DNA of 40,800 bases from a virus. The notes under the pieces were generated by a model. The model ran no database searches. It saw only the letters and a list, made by a program, of their open reading frames with translations, and had not been told where the DNA came from. The translations under genes were made by a program, and so were the position numbers. Positions 13,056-20,942 of the stretch are shown one piece after another; positions within the stretch are counted from its first letter, which is position 1; every line of letters starts with the position of its first letter. The stretch spans positions 1 to 40,800 of the IMG/VR virus record IMGVR_UViG_3300021076_000643, one strand, 5' to 3'.

Positions 13056-13793
13056 ATGAAGATGCCTTTTCGTAGTGCGCGCCCGCTGTGGCGTGTGAGC
13101 TTCGTATTCGTGCTGGCCTTCGCGTTCATGACGGGGTTGTGTGCCTGGACTTCGAGCTGTGGCACGGCGCAACACAAGGCCGCGGTGGCGGCCGACTCGA
13201 TCGCCAACAGCCTCAAGACGGCGGCCGATCTGAATCACAGCCTTGCCGCCACCGGTCAGATTACCGTTGCCGAGCGGCAACAGGTAGCCACGCTGATCGA
13301 CCAGGCCTCCCAGGCTAATGATGTCCTGGTAGCGCAACTCACAACGGCCGAGGCGAACCAAGGCCCGGTGAACACGGCTTCGATCCTGGCCGCCTTCAGC
13401 AAATTCACAGACTCGCTCAATACCCTCGAAGCAAACGGCGTTCTGCACCTGAAATCGACAACTGCTCAGGCTTCCTTCGAGACGATTATTACGGCCATCC
13501 GAGTCGAGACCACCATTCTCCAGGCGCAGATAGGGTCGAGTACGAGCCGAAACCAGAATCCGCCTCGAAGTCCGCTGAACGGCGGAATCTTGTCCTTCGC
13601 TGCCCTGGCTCTGACTCCCGAGGAAATTGCGGCGCTCATTACGCTGGCTACCGAGGCGTTCGGCGAGGGCGCCTCCCTGGTACAGAAATTGATAGGCATG
13701 AAAGGCAAAGCTGATACAGCGCTTCTGGCCGACGCCGCGACCGAAGATGCGGCTGCGCGGAAGGAAGCGCAGGCCGACGAAGCCGCGGAGTAA
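13056..13793 (+). CDS. Exported Ala-rich hypothetical protein
   Basis: This 245-aa protein has a basic N-terminus, a hydrophobic signal/anchor (about 13-32, VSFVFVLAFAFMTGLCAW), then SSCG, which could serve as a weak lipobox although the -3 residue is not typical. Residues 45-150 are amphipathic helices with coiled-coil spacing. A less ordered linker follows, then LTPEEIAALITLATEAFGEG and an acidic Ala-rich tail. GGAGGAGAG precedes the ATG. It may be a periplasmic component of the lysis region (spanin-like role), but no spanin motif is decisive. No homologue is recognised. Confidence 0.55.
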   Translation: MKMPFRSARPLWRVSFVFVLAFAFMTGLCAWTSSCGTAQHKAAVAADSIANSLKTAADLNHSLAATGQITVAERQQVATLIDQASQANDVLVAQLTTAEANQGPVNTASILAAFSKFTDSLNTLEANGVLHLKSTTAQASFETIITAIRVETTILQAQIGSSTSRNQNPPRSPLNGGILSFAALALTPEEIAALITLATEAFGEGASLVQKLIGMKGKADTALLADAATEDAAARKEAQADEAAE

Positions 13794-13918
13794 CGAGATA
13801 TACCCAAACAGAGAGCAAGACCTCAGATTGTGGCCAGCGGCTTTGTGAATGGTTTGGCGCGCTGGTTTCTTGGATGACTGACAGTGGTCAGCACGCGTAC
13901 CTGGGGAACTCAACCAAC

Positions 13919-13956
13919 CTTCCGCCGCCGGGATTAACCAGCCCCGGCGGCGGAAG
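13919..13956 (+). repeat. Long GC-rich hairpin
   Basis: A perfect 14-base inverted repeat (CTTCCGCCGCCGGG and its complement) around a 10-base A/T-containing loop, in a 217-base gene-free stretch (13794-14010). It is followed by an A-rich stretch, not Ts, on this strand. On the opposite strand the downstream Ts are also absent. It looks like an intergenic palindromic element or a bidirectional transcription block. Confidence 0.6.
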
Positions 13957-13967
13957 CAAAAAGCAGA

Positions 13968-13999
13968 AAAATGCAAGATTTGTACAAATCTTGCATTTT
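13968..13999 (+). repeat. 32-bp perfect palindrome
   Basis: AAAATGCAAGATTTGT is followed directly by its exact reverse complement (16-base arms, no spacer, centre between 13983 and 13984). It ends in TTTT on both strands, so it could act as a bidirectional Rho-independent terminator, or be the binding site of a symmetric dimer. A smaller inverted repeat CTGAC-AGTG-GTCAG lies at 13878-13891. Together with the GC-rich hairpin 11 bases upstream it forms a composite intergenic element. Confidence 0.7.
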
Positions 14000-14010
14000 G
14001 AGGCATACGG

Positions 14011-14262
14011 ATGGCAGCGCGCCTCACGTTCAATTCGATCTCCCGGCTCAGGTATCACGCGGTCCGCGCGCGTATTCGGGCGCAGGCCGAGGAGATGAGC
14101 TGCACGGGAGATGCGGGAACGGCGACAGGCGACAATATCACCATCGCGTGGACCTACGACGAGGACACGCAAAGATTGGCGTTCACCTGCATGAAGCTGC
14201 CCTGGTACAAGACTGAGGGCTTTGTGTGCGGCAGGATTTTCAGCCTGATGGAGGCACTATGA
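14011..14262 (+). CDS. Small hypothetical protein
   Basis: This 83-aa protein from ATG 14011 (GAGGC upstream) reads LTFNSISRLRYHAVRARIRA, then CTGDAGTATGDNITIAWTYD and LAFTCMKLPWYKTEG. A helix followed by a beta-rich part suggests a small folded domain. The start lies 11 bases after the 32-bp palindrome. The stop overlaps the next gene as ATGA, so it is in one unit with the phospholipase-D-like lipoprotein. The family is not recognised. Confidence 0.55.
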   Translation: MAARLTFNSISRLRYHAVRARIRAQAEEMSCTGDAGTATGDNITIAWTYDEDTQRLAFTCMKLPWYKTEGFVCGRIFSLMEAL

Positions 14263-14852
14263 GAAATCAAATTCGCAGTTGGGCTTTTCTGGCTGTGGGG
14301 TTCGCCCTGAGCGTGTGGATGGCAGGCTGCAACGATTACGCCTATGCGCAGCAGCTTCTACCCTCGGACACCTATTACTCGCCGGAGACGAATCTGGAAG
14401 CGCGGGATGTGGCCGTGCTCGGGTCGGCGCAGAAGACGATCAGCTTGGCGGCTTTCAGTTTGACCGACGACGCCATTGTGAAAGTGCTGGCGGATCGGGC
14501 GGCGCACGGCGTACTGGTGCTGATCTACCTGGACCGGGGCGAGCTGCAGGCCGAATGCCGTGGCGATGCAACCTGTGCGCGGATTCCATTGCACGCGCTG
14601 ATTGGTCTGGCGAATGTTCAGATCCGCGTGAAGAATTCCAAAGTTCTGATGCACCTGAAAAGTTATTGCGTCGATTCGGGCATGGTACGCGGCGGCTCCG
14701 CCAATTTCAGTGAGCAGGGCGAACGGCGGCAGGACAATTCGGCCACCTTTTCGGTCGATCCTGAGAGCGCTAAGGCATTCGAGACCAAGTTCGCAGCGAT
14801 GTGGGCGAGGCCGGACAACCTGACCGTCGCCCAGGCGGTCGCCGGCACCTGA
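14259..14852 (+). CDS. Phospholipase-D/Nuc-family lipoprotein
   Basis: This 197-aa protein has a signal peptide ending in a lipobox (WMAGC, Cys24), so the mature protein would be anchored in a membrane and face the periplasm. The body is a single PLD domain of Nuc-endonuclease size. The HKD motif is H132-x-K134-x4-D139 (MHLKSYCVD), followed by GGSANFSEQG with Asn149. Single-HKD proteins act as dimers and cleave phosphodiester bonds, in nuclease cases of DNA. GGAGGCACT precedes the ATG. Possible roles are degradation of incoming DNA (superinfection exclusion), membrane damage at lysis, or nutrient nuclease; the first is inference from location and lipidation. Confidence 0.8.
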   Translation: MRNQIRSWAFLAVGFALSVWMAGCNDYAYAQQLLPSDTYYSPETNLEARDVAVLGSAQKTISLAAFSLTDDAIVKVLADRAAHGVLVLIYLDRGELQAECRGDATCARIPLHALIGLANVQIRVKNSKVLMHLKSYCVDSGMVRGGSANFSEQGERRQDNSATFSVDPESAKAFETKFAAMWARPDNLTVAQAVAGT

Positions 14853-15030
14853 GACCGGCAAAAGACAAAAACGCGCCAGAAGGCGCTAGGACGCGCCGGG
14901 CGGATTTTTGGCGGGGGTAGTACTAAAAAAATGAGTGAACGGGTACGACGCGGCCTTTGTGGCGCGGCACCGGGGCAAAAAATGGCCAGGTCTGACCAAA
15001 AAAGCGGTCTTCGGGTGTCAAGGGGGTTTT
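14853..15030 (+). other. 178-base gene-free stretch with hairpins
   Basis: GCGCC-AGAA-GGCGC (14873-14886) is followed at 14905 by GGATTTTTGG, a weak terminator-like arrangement after the lipoprotein gene. Further on are an A-run and GACC...GGTC (14994-15009). A 35-codon frame from 14931 lacks a convincing ribosome site. I see no tRNA or promoter of quality. Confidence 0.35.
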
Positions 15031-15369
15031 ATGGGTAAGTTTTGGGCTGGGGTGGTGGTTTGGTGGCAGGGCAAGAAAACCATCGTCGGGGGCGGCCTGG
15101 TGATGGCGGCGGCGGTGGCCGGTGTTGCGTATGGAAAACTCGGCGTAGTCGATGGCCTGACGCTACTCGGCGTAGGGCTCTCGATCGCCGGATTCAGCGC
15201 CAAGGCGAACCGGCATCAGGCAGAGCTGCTGACGGCGGTGCAAGGCATAGCGCAGATCGGAGTCGATGTGCGCACCGGTAACTCGAACCAGACGGCGGCC
15301 GTGGTTGAGCAGGTGATGCAGCAGATTTACAGCGAGGCTCGCCAAGCGCCGCAGGTGCCTGCCAAATGA
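15031..15369 (+). CDS. Small membrane protein, holin candidate
   Basis: This 112-aa protein from ATG 15031 (AGGGGGTTTT upstream) has two hydrophobic helices (about 19-36, TIVGGGLVMAAAVAGVAY, and 41-57, VDGLTLLGVGLSIAGF) with a short turn, preceded by WWQGKK and followed by a polar amphipathic tail with QTAAVVEQVMQQIYSEARQ. Size, topology and location after the endolysin fit a class II-like holin; there is no sequence proof. An in-frame upstream extension to 14935 is unlikely. Confidence 0.55.
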   Translation: MGKFWAGVVVWWQGKKTIVGGGLVMAAAVAGVAYGKLGVVDGLTLLGVGLSIAGFSAKANRHQAELLTAVQGIAQIGVDVRTGNSNQTAAVVEQVMQQIYSEARQAPQVPAK

Positions 15370-15905
15370 CGACTCTGGGCCTGGCGGGAAACGGAACACC
15401 GAAGGCGGAACTGGGCATGGGCTTCAGAGCGGGCTGGCTCAAGCATGTGGGCCTGGCGATCAGCGGAGCAAGCGGCGCGGCCGTGGTGATGGGCGCTTAC
15501 GAAGTTTTGCGCAGCCAGCCGGATAAAGCCTTCGCATTGCTTCAAGGCTGGGGGCCGGTGTTTCTCGTCGCGATTGTGGGACTGTTCGTCGTGGGGCGGC
15601 TCTTTGAAGGGCTGAATGCTACGGTGCGCGAGAGTTTCACCGTTGTGGCTGGCGGTCTGGAACACTCAGCCAGCTCCGCCGGGCGCACAGCGGATGCGCT
15701 GACCAGGCTGGCCGATCAGGGTAACCGCCAGTTCGAGCAGGTGGAACGCCTGGCGATTTATGCGGCCAGCGAGTTTCCGGGCGTTTATGAGCGGCTCGAC
15801 CAGCAGGACAAGGTTTTGAAAGAAATTGCGCTGTCAGTGAACACACTGGTGGTTATGCGCAATCGAGGCGGAGGGCAAGGTGGCGGCGATGGAAGCGGAT
15901 CGTAG
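15366..15905 (+). CDS. Membrane protein with coiled-coil tail
   Basis: This 179-aa protein is coupled to the preceding gene by ATGA. It has two membrane helices (about 26-45, VGLAISGASGAAVVMGAY, and 62-80, WGPVFLVAIVGLFVVGRLF), then a long polar helical region with heptads (SSAGRTADALTRLADQGNRQ) and a Gly-rich end. With the previous gene it may form a holin/antiholin or other lysis pair. No family is recognised. Confidence 0.5.
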   Translation: MTTLGLAGNGTPKAELGMGFRAGWLKHVGLAISGASGAAVVMGAYEVLRSQPDKAFALLQGWGPVFLVAIVGLFVVGRLFEGLNATVRESFTVVAGGLEHSASSAGRTADALTRLADQGNRQFEQVERLAIYAASEFPGVYERLDQQDKVLKEIALSVNTLVVMRNRGGGQGGGDGSGS

Positions 15906-16209
15906 AGAAATCCAGATGCGGCGCAGGCGGGGCATCATCCTCAAGATGGTGCGCGAGGGGCACGAAAACCAGCTCTCCCGGATGGACAACTTCGAGGTGT
16001 GGGCTGTTCTGCAAAAGATGGGCCAGACTATGGGCCAGGAGCAGGTGACCACCCTGCTTCAGGATCTCGCTGTGCTCGACTATCTCGATTTCAAGACTCA
16101 GGTCAATGACATCAGCGGCCGCGTGGAGTTGAGCCAGATTATGCTCACGGCCGCGGGCCTGCGCTTTGTGACCGCCGGGCGCAGCAACGACGACGTGCTC
16201 TTCAACTAA
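15880..16209 (+). CDS. Winged-helix-like small protein (gp26-region)
   Basis: This 109-aa protein starts with GTG 15880 (GGAGGGCAAG upstream) or ATG 15889 (AGGTGG upstream). It reads RREIQMRRRRGIILKMVREG, FEVWAVLQKMGQ, QVTTLLQDLAVLDYLDFKTQ, then ELSQIMLTAAGLRFV, the layout of a winged helix ending in a beta hairpin and tail. Transposable phages commonly carry such a protein between the lysis genes and the gp27-like gene (Mu gp26 position). The role is unknown. Confidence 0.55.
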   Translation: MAAMEADRREIQMRRRRGIILKMVREGHENQLSRMDNFEVWAVLQKMGQTMGQEQVTTLLQDLAVLDYLDFKTQVNDISGRVELSQIMLTAAGLRFVTAGRSNDDVLFN

Positions 16210-16223
16210 CTGGCGAGGAAGCT

Positions 16224-16376
16224 ATGAGCGTTGGGTGTATGCACAATCCTGGAATCGCTTGCTCTCAATGCCAGGCGGCCTTCAACAGGCAAAATCCCGA
16301 TGGTCGCGAGATGCAGAGGCGTCGGGAGTTCGAAGAGCTTCTTGATGAGGTCTGCCCCTCAAGAAAGAAAGCATGA
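16224..16376 (+). CDS. 50-aa Cys-containing mini-protein
   Basis: ATG 16224 has GCGAGGAAGCT upstream, and the 50-codon frame ends in TGA overlapping the next ATG as ATGA. The peptide has CMHNPGIACSQC (C5, C13, C16), a helix rich in Arg/Glu (REMQRRREFEELLDE) and a final VCPSRKKA. This is probably a tiny zinc-binding protein. Perfect coupling on the downstream side and a good ribosome site support translation. Confidence 0.6.
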   Translation: MSVGCMHNPGIACSQCQAAFNRQNPDGREMQRRREFEELLDEVCPSRKKA

Positions 16377-17119
16377 CGAAGCCCAAGCCAAAAACCGGAG
16401 AGCCGCGCTCGACCAGACAGCCGCTCAAGATCGATCGCCTGCCGCAGAGCGTGCGGGATGCGATCCAGCATCTTTATGACACCGGCCACACCTGGGTGGA
16501 GATCGCCGAGCAGTCGGCGAAGCCCTACAGCGCCGAATGGCAGAAGGACGGCGGCGGCTTCATCGACTGGGAACAGGTAGACACTGACGCACTGGATCTT
16601 TTTCCGGGCTTGCGGCTGCCCAAGTCGTCGTTGCAGCGCTGGTTTGATTTGCGCGTATCCCAGGTCAGGAAACAAGTCCTAGCCGAGAGCGCCAAGGCTC
16701 GCGAGTGGGCGGCGGCATTCGCCGGCAACGATCTGCCGGGCACGAACGCGGCGGTAATGAACGCCATGCGTGACCAGGTCTTCACGCTGATGCAGCAGGT
16801 CGGCTCCGGCGACCAGGCCAAGTTCCTCGACGGTTTGAATGTTTTATCGCTCACCCTCAGCCGCCTCCAGCGTGTGGATCTGCAAGCGAAGCGGGTCGAG
16901 GTGGACGCACGTAAGATGAAACTGCTCGAAGACCGGGAAAAAGCTGCGCGGGAGCGGGTTGATGAAGCTACCCAGTCCGCCGCGAAGAAAGGCACGGGGC
17001 AGTTCTCCATTGCGGACATTAACCTCCTCCGCGAGCGCACCTTTGGTTTGCCGCCACTGCCCCACCCCGGCGACAAGGACCCGTCGCCGGGGACCCCGGT
17101 GGTGATCGCTCATGATTGA
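16373..17119 (+). CDS. Mu gp27-like protein (DUF3486), small-terminase role
   Basis: This 248-aa protein has an N-terminal HTH region typical of DUF3486/Mu gp27 (KIDRLPQSVRDAIQHLYDTG, HTWVEIAEQ) followed by long helices (RVSQVRKQVLAESAKAREWA; coiled coil 150-205). It ends in a Pro-rich tail (PPLPHPGDKDPSPGTP). In Mu this gene lies directly before the large terminase and is thought to act in DNA recognition for packaging. The same order holds here, with an eight-base overlap into the terminase gene. Confidence 0.75.
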   Translation: MTKPKPKTGEPRSTRQPLKIDRLPQSVRDAIQHLYDTGHTWVEIAEQSAKPYSAEWQKDGGGFIDWEQVDTDALDLFPGLRLPKSSLQRWFDLRVSQVRKQVLAESAKAREWAAAFAGNDLPGTNAAVMNAMRDQVFTLMQQVGSGDQAKFLDGLNVLSLTLSRLQRVDLQAKRVEVDARKMKLLEDREKAARERVDEATQSAAKKGTGQFSIADINLLRERTFGLPPLPHPGDKDPSPGTPVVIAHD

Positions 17120-18581
17120 GGTTCTCGACCACGAAATCAAGCTGCCGGCCGTGCTGCAGATGCGGCCGTATCAGCAACGCTGGATTGACGACAATACCCG
17201 CTTCAAATGCGCGGTGAAGGCCGCACGCATCGGTTACTCCTTTGCCACGGCCTATCGCCGCGACGAAATTTCGATGCGCGTTCCCGGCCGCACCACAACC
17301 GTTCTGTCAGCCTCAAAAGCCCAATCCATCGAATTCGTCGAGACCTGCGCGAAGCTCTGCCAGCTCATGGGTGGCACCGCGCAAATGATCGCCAACGAAG
17401 ATTTTGTCGATGCGCTGGGACGCATCGAAGCCATCCAAAGCAAGATCACTTTTCCCAACGGTAGCCGCATCATCGCTCTGCCGGCCAATCCGCGCACAGC
17501 GCGCGGCTATCCCGGCGACGCTGTGCTCGACGAGTACGCGCATCACGAAGACAGCTACGCGATCTTTGCGGCCGTTTTCCGCCAGGTCGCCCTGGGCAAC
17601 TCGCTCGAAGTGCTTTCCACGCCCAACGGCGAGCAGGGCAAGTTCTACGACATTGCCCGCAACCTGGGCCTGGAGATGGGCGTTGCGCCCGAGCAGCCCA
17701 CGGTAAGGAAAGACGGATGGTCCGGTCACTGGGTGGATGTCTACCGCGCCGTGGCCGAAGGCTGCCCGATCGACATCGAGGGAATGCGCCGCGGCCTCAA
17801 CGATGACGACACCTGGAATCAGGAGTTCTGCTGCGTCTTCCTCAAGAGCACCGGGGCCTGGCTGACTCTCGACCTGATCGCCGCCTGCGAAGACGCCGAG
17901 ACGCGAGCGAAGCTGCTGCACCTTGATCCAAATGGTGGCTTAAAGATCGATCTCGATCCGAACTTCAATCCGCGCGGGCCGCTGTTCCTCGGCATGGATG
18001 TGGGCCGCGATCACGACGCAACCTGCGCGTGGCTGGATGAGAAGGTCGGCGACGTGGCCTGGACACGCGGCATCTTCTGGCTGCATGAGATTACCTTTCC
18101 GAATCAGTCCCGGATTCTCAACCCGATCGTGAAAATGTGCGCGCGGGCAGCTATCGACAAAACCGGCATGGGCTCGGGGCTTTTCGACTTGCTGAATGAA
18201 ACCAACGCCGGCCGCCTGCTGGGGGTCAGCTTCGGCGGAACCAACGATAACGGCGTGCGGATGAAGACGGACCTAGCTATCCGCACCAAGAAGCGCTTTG
18301 AGCAGGCGCGCGTGCGCATTCCCTACGACCCGCAGATCCGCACCGAGCTGCAGGCGATCAAACGCCAGGCCACGCCAACCGGCGTCACCTTCGATGCGCC
18401 GCGCATCGAGGTGGACACGGCCGTCGCCGGCGGCGTCAAGAAAAAGCTCTTTGCCCACGCCGACGCCTTCTGGGCTAAAGCTCTGGCGGATCTGGCGGCC
18501 GACGACGGCATCTGCCGGCTCGCCGGCGTCCAGGCGTCGGAAAAGCCCACCTCCTATTCACAAATCAAGGGGTTCCTGTGA
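17112..18581 (+). CDS. Terminase large subunit (Mu gp28-like)
   Basis: This 489-aa packaging motor/nuclease has an N-terminal ATPase with MRPYQQRWIDDN, a divergent Walker A (KAARIGYSFA, 36-45), TTTVLSASKAQ, and Walker B AVLDEYAHHED (137-147) with the catalytic acid. A C-terminal RNase-H-like nuclease begins with FLGMDVGRDHDAT (about 291) and DKTGMGSGLFDLLNE. Length and motif order fit the Mu gp28 family. Mu-type packaging is headful from the phage end into flanking host DNA. It is directly followed by the portal (TGATG). Confidence 0.88.
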   Translation: MIEVLDHEIKLPAVLQMRPYQQRWIDDNTRFKCAVKAARIGYSFATAYRRDEISMRVPGRTTTVLSASKAQSIEFVETCAKLCQLMGGTAQMIANEDFVDALGRIEAIQSKITFPNGSRIIALPANPRTARGYPGDAVLDEYAHHEDSYAIFAAVFRQVALGNSLEVLSTPNGEQGKFYDIARNLGLEMGVAPEQPTVRKDGWSGHWVDVYRAVAEGCPIDIEGMRRGLNDDDTWNQEFCCVFLKSTGAWLTLDLIAACEDAETRAKLLHLDPNGGLKIDLDPNFNPRGPLFLGMDVGRDHDATCAWLDEKVGDVAWTRGIFWLHEITFPNQSRILNPIVKMCARAAIDKTGMGSGLFDLLNETNAGRLLGVSFGGTNDNGVRMKTDLAIRTKKRFEQARVRIPYDPQIRTELQAIKRQATPTGVTFDAPRIEVDTAVAGGVKKKLFAHADAFWAKALADLAADDGICRLAGVQASEKPTSYSQIKGFL

Positions 18582-20053
18582 TGGCCAACAAAAAGACTTC
18601 CGCCGTTCCGCCGCTGCCGCCCAAGGGCGAGATGATCTCGTCGAACAGCCTCTACATGCAGCAGATCTCGCTCTATCGCAATACGCTAGCCTTCGGCGGA
18701 TCGCGCAACCCCTCCGACATTTACGCGAGCATGACTTACAACCTGCCGCAGACCATGGCTTACTATCGCGAACTGGAGGACAAGGACGAGGACGTAGGCA
18801 ACGCCCTGGACGGCCTGAAGCTGAGCGTGATGGAGCGCGCCACCTCTGTGCTGCCGGCCAATGACAAGGATTCGCTCGCCGTAGACGTGAAAGAATTCAT
18901 CGAAACACAACTGCAGTGCGTGAATTTTGACGAGGTGCTGGATTGCGTGCTCGATGCGCCCGGCTACGGCTTCTCTGTTCAGGAGATGGTCTTCGACACT
19001 TCCATGGGCCAGGCGGAGTTGGTGGACATCAGCGATTGCCCGCAGGAGCTTTTTCTTTTTGGCAACCGCTCCTATCCGCAGGTGAATAATCTGCAACTGC
19101 TCGATAATCCCTGGGCCTCGGAAGGCAAGGAAGTCCCCGAGCAGAAGTTCCTCATCTTCAGCTACCGCAAGCGCAGCCGCAACCGCATGGGCCGGCCGCT
19201 GCTCAAGAACGTCTTCTGGCCGAGTTGGTTCAAGCGCAACATTCAGCGCCTGTGGATGCAATTCGCCGAGAAGGGGCCCGGCACGGCCGTGGTCCACTAC
19301 AACGACGCTGACAGTGATTCGGAGCGCAAACAGGCCGTAGATATTGCGCAGGCTCTGATCGACAATGTCGCGGTTGCTGTGCCGAAGGGCTTCGAGTTCG
19401 AGCCGGAGATGCTGAAAATCGCCCGCGCGCAAGACCCCAAGGTTTACCAGGCGTTCTTCAACACCATGCAGCTCTCCATCGTGCGCCGGATACAGGGCGA
19501 AACGCTGACCAGCTTCGGCAGCGAGGATGGCAAAGGATCGCAGGCCCAGGGCAAAACTCATGCCGACACCTTTGATACGCGCTCTGTCTCGCTATGCAAA
19601 GCCGTCATGTCCGTGGTCAACGATCAGCTCGTCCGTCCCCTCGTTCTGTGGAACTACGGTCCCAGCGCGCCCATGCCCAAGTGGCAGATCGAAATCAAGG
19701 CGGGCGAGGATCTCGACGAACGGCTCGGCGTTGACATGGGACTGCAAAGCATGGGCAAGAAGTTCACCGTGGGCTATGTCTCCGACCGCTACGATGTGCC
19801 ACTGGCCGCCGGCGAGAATGGCGAAAACCCGGATGACATTCTGGTGCCAAAGGCCGGAGCGGCTCCCCAGGTGAAGATCGCCGATCGCTCGACCGCGACA
19901 TTCGCCGAGCGGCAGGACGAGGCGCGGACGCTCGCGCAGATGGCGCAGTACGACAAGCTCTTCGAACAGTTGCAGGGCGAAGCCAAGGGCATCTTCGCGC
20001 GGCGCGTGCACGAGATCGCCTCCACGGTAGTGCCTCCGAGAGCTGAGGTATGA
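18581..20053 (+). CDS. Portal protein (Mu gp29-like, DUF935)
   Basis: This 490-aa protein forms the dodecameric DNA channel at the capsid vertex. The order LYRNTLAFGGSRNPSDIY, then PGYGFSVQEMVFD, FLIFSYRKRSRNRMGRPLLK and WMQFAEKGPG matches the DUF935 portal family, followed by the crown/barrel helices (ERQDEARTLAQMAQYDKLFE). The ATG at 18581 overlaps the terminase stop as TGATG; a GTG one codon earlier is possible. AAGGGG lies upstream. The next gene overlaps as ATGA. Confidence 0.88.
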   Translation: MANKKTSAVPPLPPKGEMISSNSLYMQQISLYRNTLAFGGSRNPSDIYASMTYNLPQTMAYYRELEDKDEDVGNALDGLKLSVMERATSVLPANDKDSLAVDVKEFIETQLQCVNFDEVLDCVLDAPGYGFSVQEMVFDTSMGQAELVDISDCPQELFLFGNRSYPQVNNLQLLDNPWASEGKEVPEQKFLIFSYRKRSRNRMGRPLLKNVFWPSWFKRNIQRLWMQFAEKGPGTAVVHYNDADSDSERKQAVDIAQALIDNVAVAVPKGFEFEPEMLKIARAQDPKVYQAFFNTMQLSIVRRIQGETLTSFGSEDGKGSQAQGKTHADTFDTRSVSLCKAVMSVVNDQLVRPLVLWNYGPSAPMPKWQIEIKAGEDLDERLGVDMGLQSMGKKFTVGYVSDRYDVPLAAGENGENPDDILVPKAGAAPQVKIADRSTATFAERQDEARTLAQMAQYDKLFEQLQGEAKGIFARRVHEIASTVVPPRAEV

Positions 20054-20874
20054 CGCTGCTCTCCCAACACGCAGAGCAGGTGAAGCTCGGCGATCTGCTG
20101 GCTCGGCACCTGGCCGCGGCGAACCTGCTGGGCAGACTGCACGTCACCAAGGTTGGCCTGGTCAAGCTGCATCGGCCCGTGCGCCTGGCCACCAGCTCGC
20201 GTCTGAGGAACTTTGCGGACGACGACGCCCAGGCCGACACCTTCAATGTCGGCTTCAGCTTCGAGATACCGCCGACGGGCGCGGTGAACTATCTGCGCAA
20301 CCTGACGCCAGTCACGAAGGATCTCTTCGACGGACTGACAAGCCAATACCGAAAGGACGCTTTCACGGTTGCCGGTGTGAGCGATCAGCGGCTGATAGAG
20401 AAGATCCGCGATGCGCTCTCAGAGACGTTGGCCAAAGGTGGAACACACGAAGACTTCCACCGTGCCGTCGATAAGTTGACATCCGACGCTGGTGTCGAGC
20501 AGCTCGCGGCCTTCGAGTTAGACACTGTCTTCCAAACCAACGCGGGCAAAGCCTACGGCGCCGGTCGCCTCGAACAGATGCAGGAGCCGGGGTTGATGGA
20601 GGCGTTGCCTTATTGGCAATACTGGACAGCCGGAGATCTGCGCGTGCGGCCGTCGCACGCCGCGCTGGATGGTTTCTGCGCGCGGGCCATCGATCCGGTC
20701 TGGAGACAAATTTACGCGCCATGGGATTACAACTGCAGATGCTCTGTGATTCCCGTTCTTCCCGAAGATGCGCCAGAGGGCAGCGATGAAGGCGGCTTGG
20801 AGCGGCTCCCGCTCCTCACGCGCCTGCGGCTTGCCGATCCGAAATTCGACTTCAACCCTCTATCTGGAGCGTAA
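20050..20874 (+). CDS. Mu gp30/F-like head morphogenesis protein
   Basis: This 274-aa protein is of the SPP1 gp7/Mu F family (phage Mu protein F-like). After a variable N-terminal 75 residues come AVNYLRNLTPVTKDLFDGLT, a helical section, TVFQTNAGKAYGAGRLEQM, the YWTAGDLRVRPSHAALDG segment and the closing PWDYNCRCSVIPV. The latter two are the conserved Arg/His and CRC motifs of the family. Such proteins are minor head components needed early in assembly. It is coupled to the portal gene by ATGA. Confidence 0.85.
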   Translation: MTLLSQHAEQVKLGDLLARHLAAANLLGRLHVTKVGLVKLHRPVRLATSSRLRNFADDDAQADTFNVGFSFEIPPTGAVNYLRNLTPVTKDLFDGLTSQYRKDAFTVAGVSDQRLIEKIRDALSETLAKGGTHEDFHRAVDKLTSDAGVEQLAAFELDTVFQTNAGKAYGAGRLEQMQEPGLMEALPYWQYWTAGDLRVRPSHAALDGFCARAIDPVWRQIYAPWDYNCRCSVIPVLPEDAPEGSDEGGLERLPLLTRLRLADPKFDFNPLSGA

Positions 20875-20888
20875 GCATTCCATGTTAC

Positions 20889-20942
20889 GCAACCGTCTCA
20901 GCTATCTACCGGACAGGCGTCGCGGCCCGGTAGGTTGGTTGC
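20889..20942 (+). promoter_or_regulatory. Nested inverted repeats abutting the protease start codon
   Basis: GCAACC (20889-20894) pairs with GGTTGC (20937-20942), and inside it CTACCGG (20906-20912) pairs with CCGGTAG (20927-20933). The outer arm ends directly before the ATG at 20943, and no good Shine-Dalgarno is present (only TAGG within the stem). Translation of the protease gene may therefore be low or controlled. Confidence 0.4.

Noticed and set aside
14931-15038. 35-codon plus-strand frame between the lipoprotein and the holin candidate
   Set aside because: No Shine-Dalgarno, basic random-looking sequence, and it overlaps the better-supported start at 15031.
15031-15905. Firm assignment of the two membrane proteins as holin and antiholin
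   Set aside because: Topology and position fit, but no family motif is visible, so they are left as candidates.
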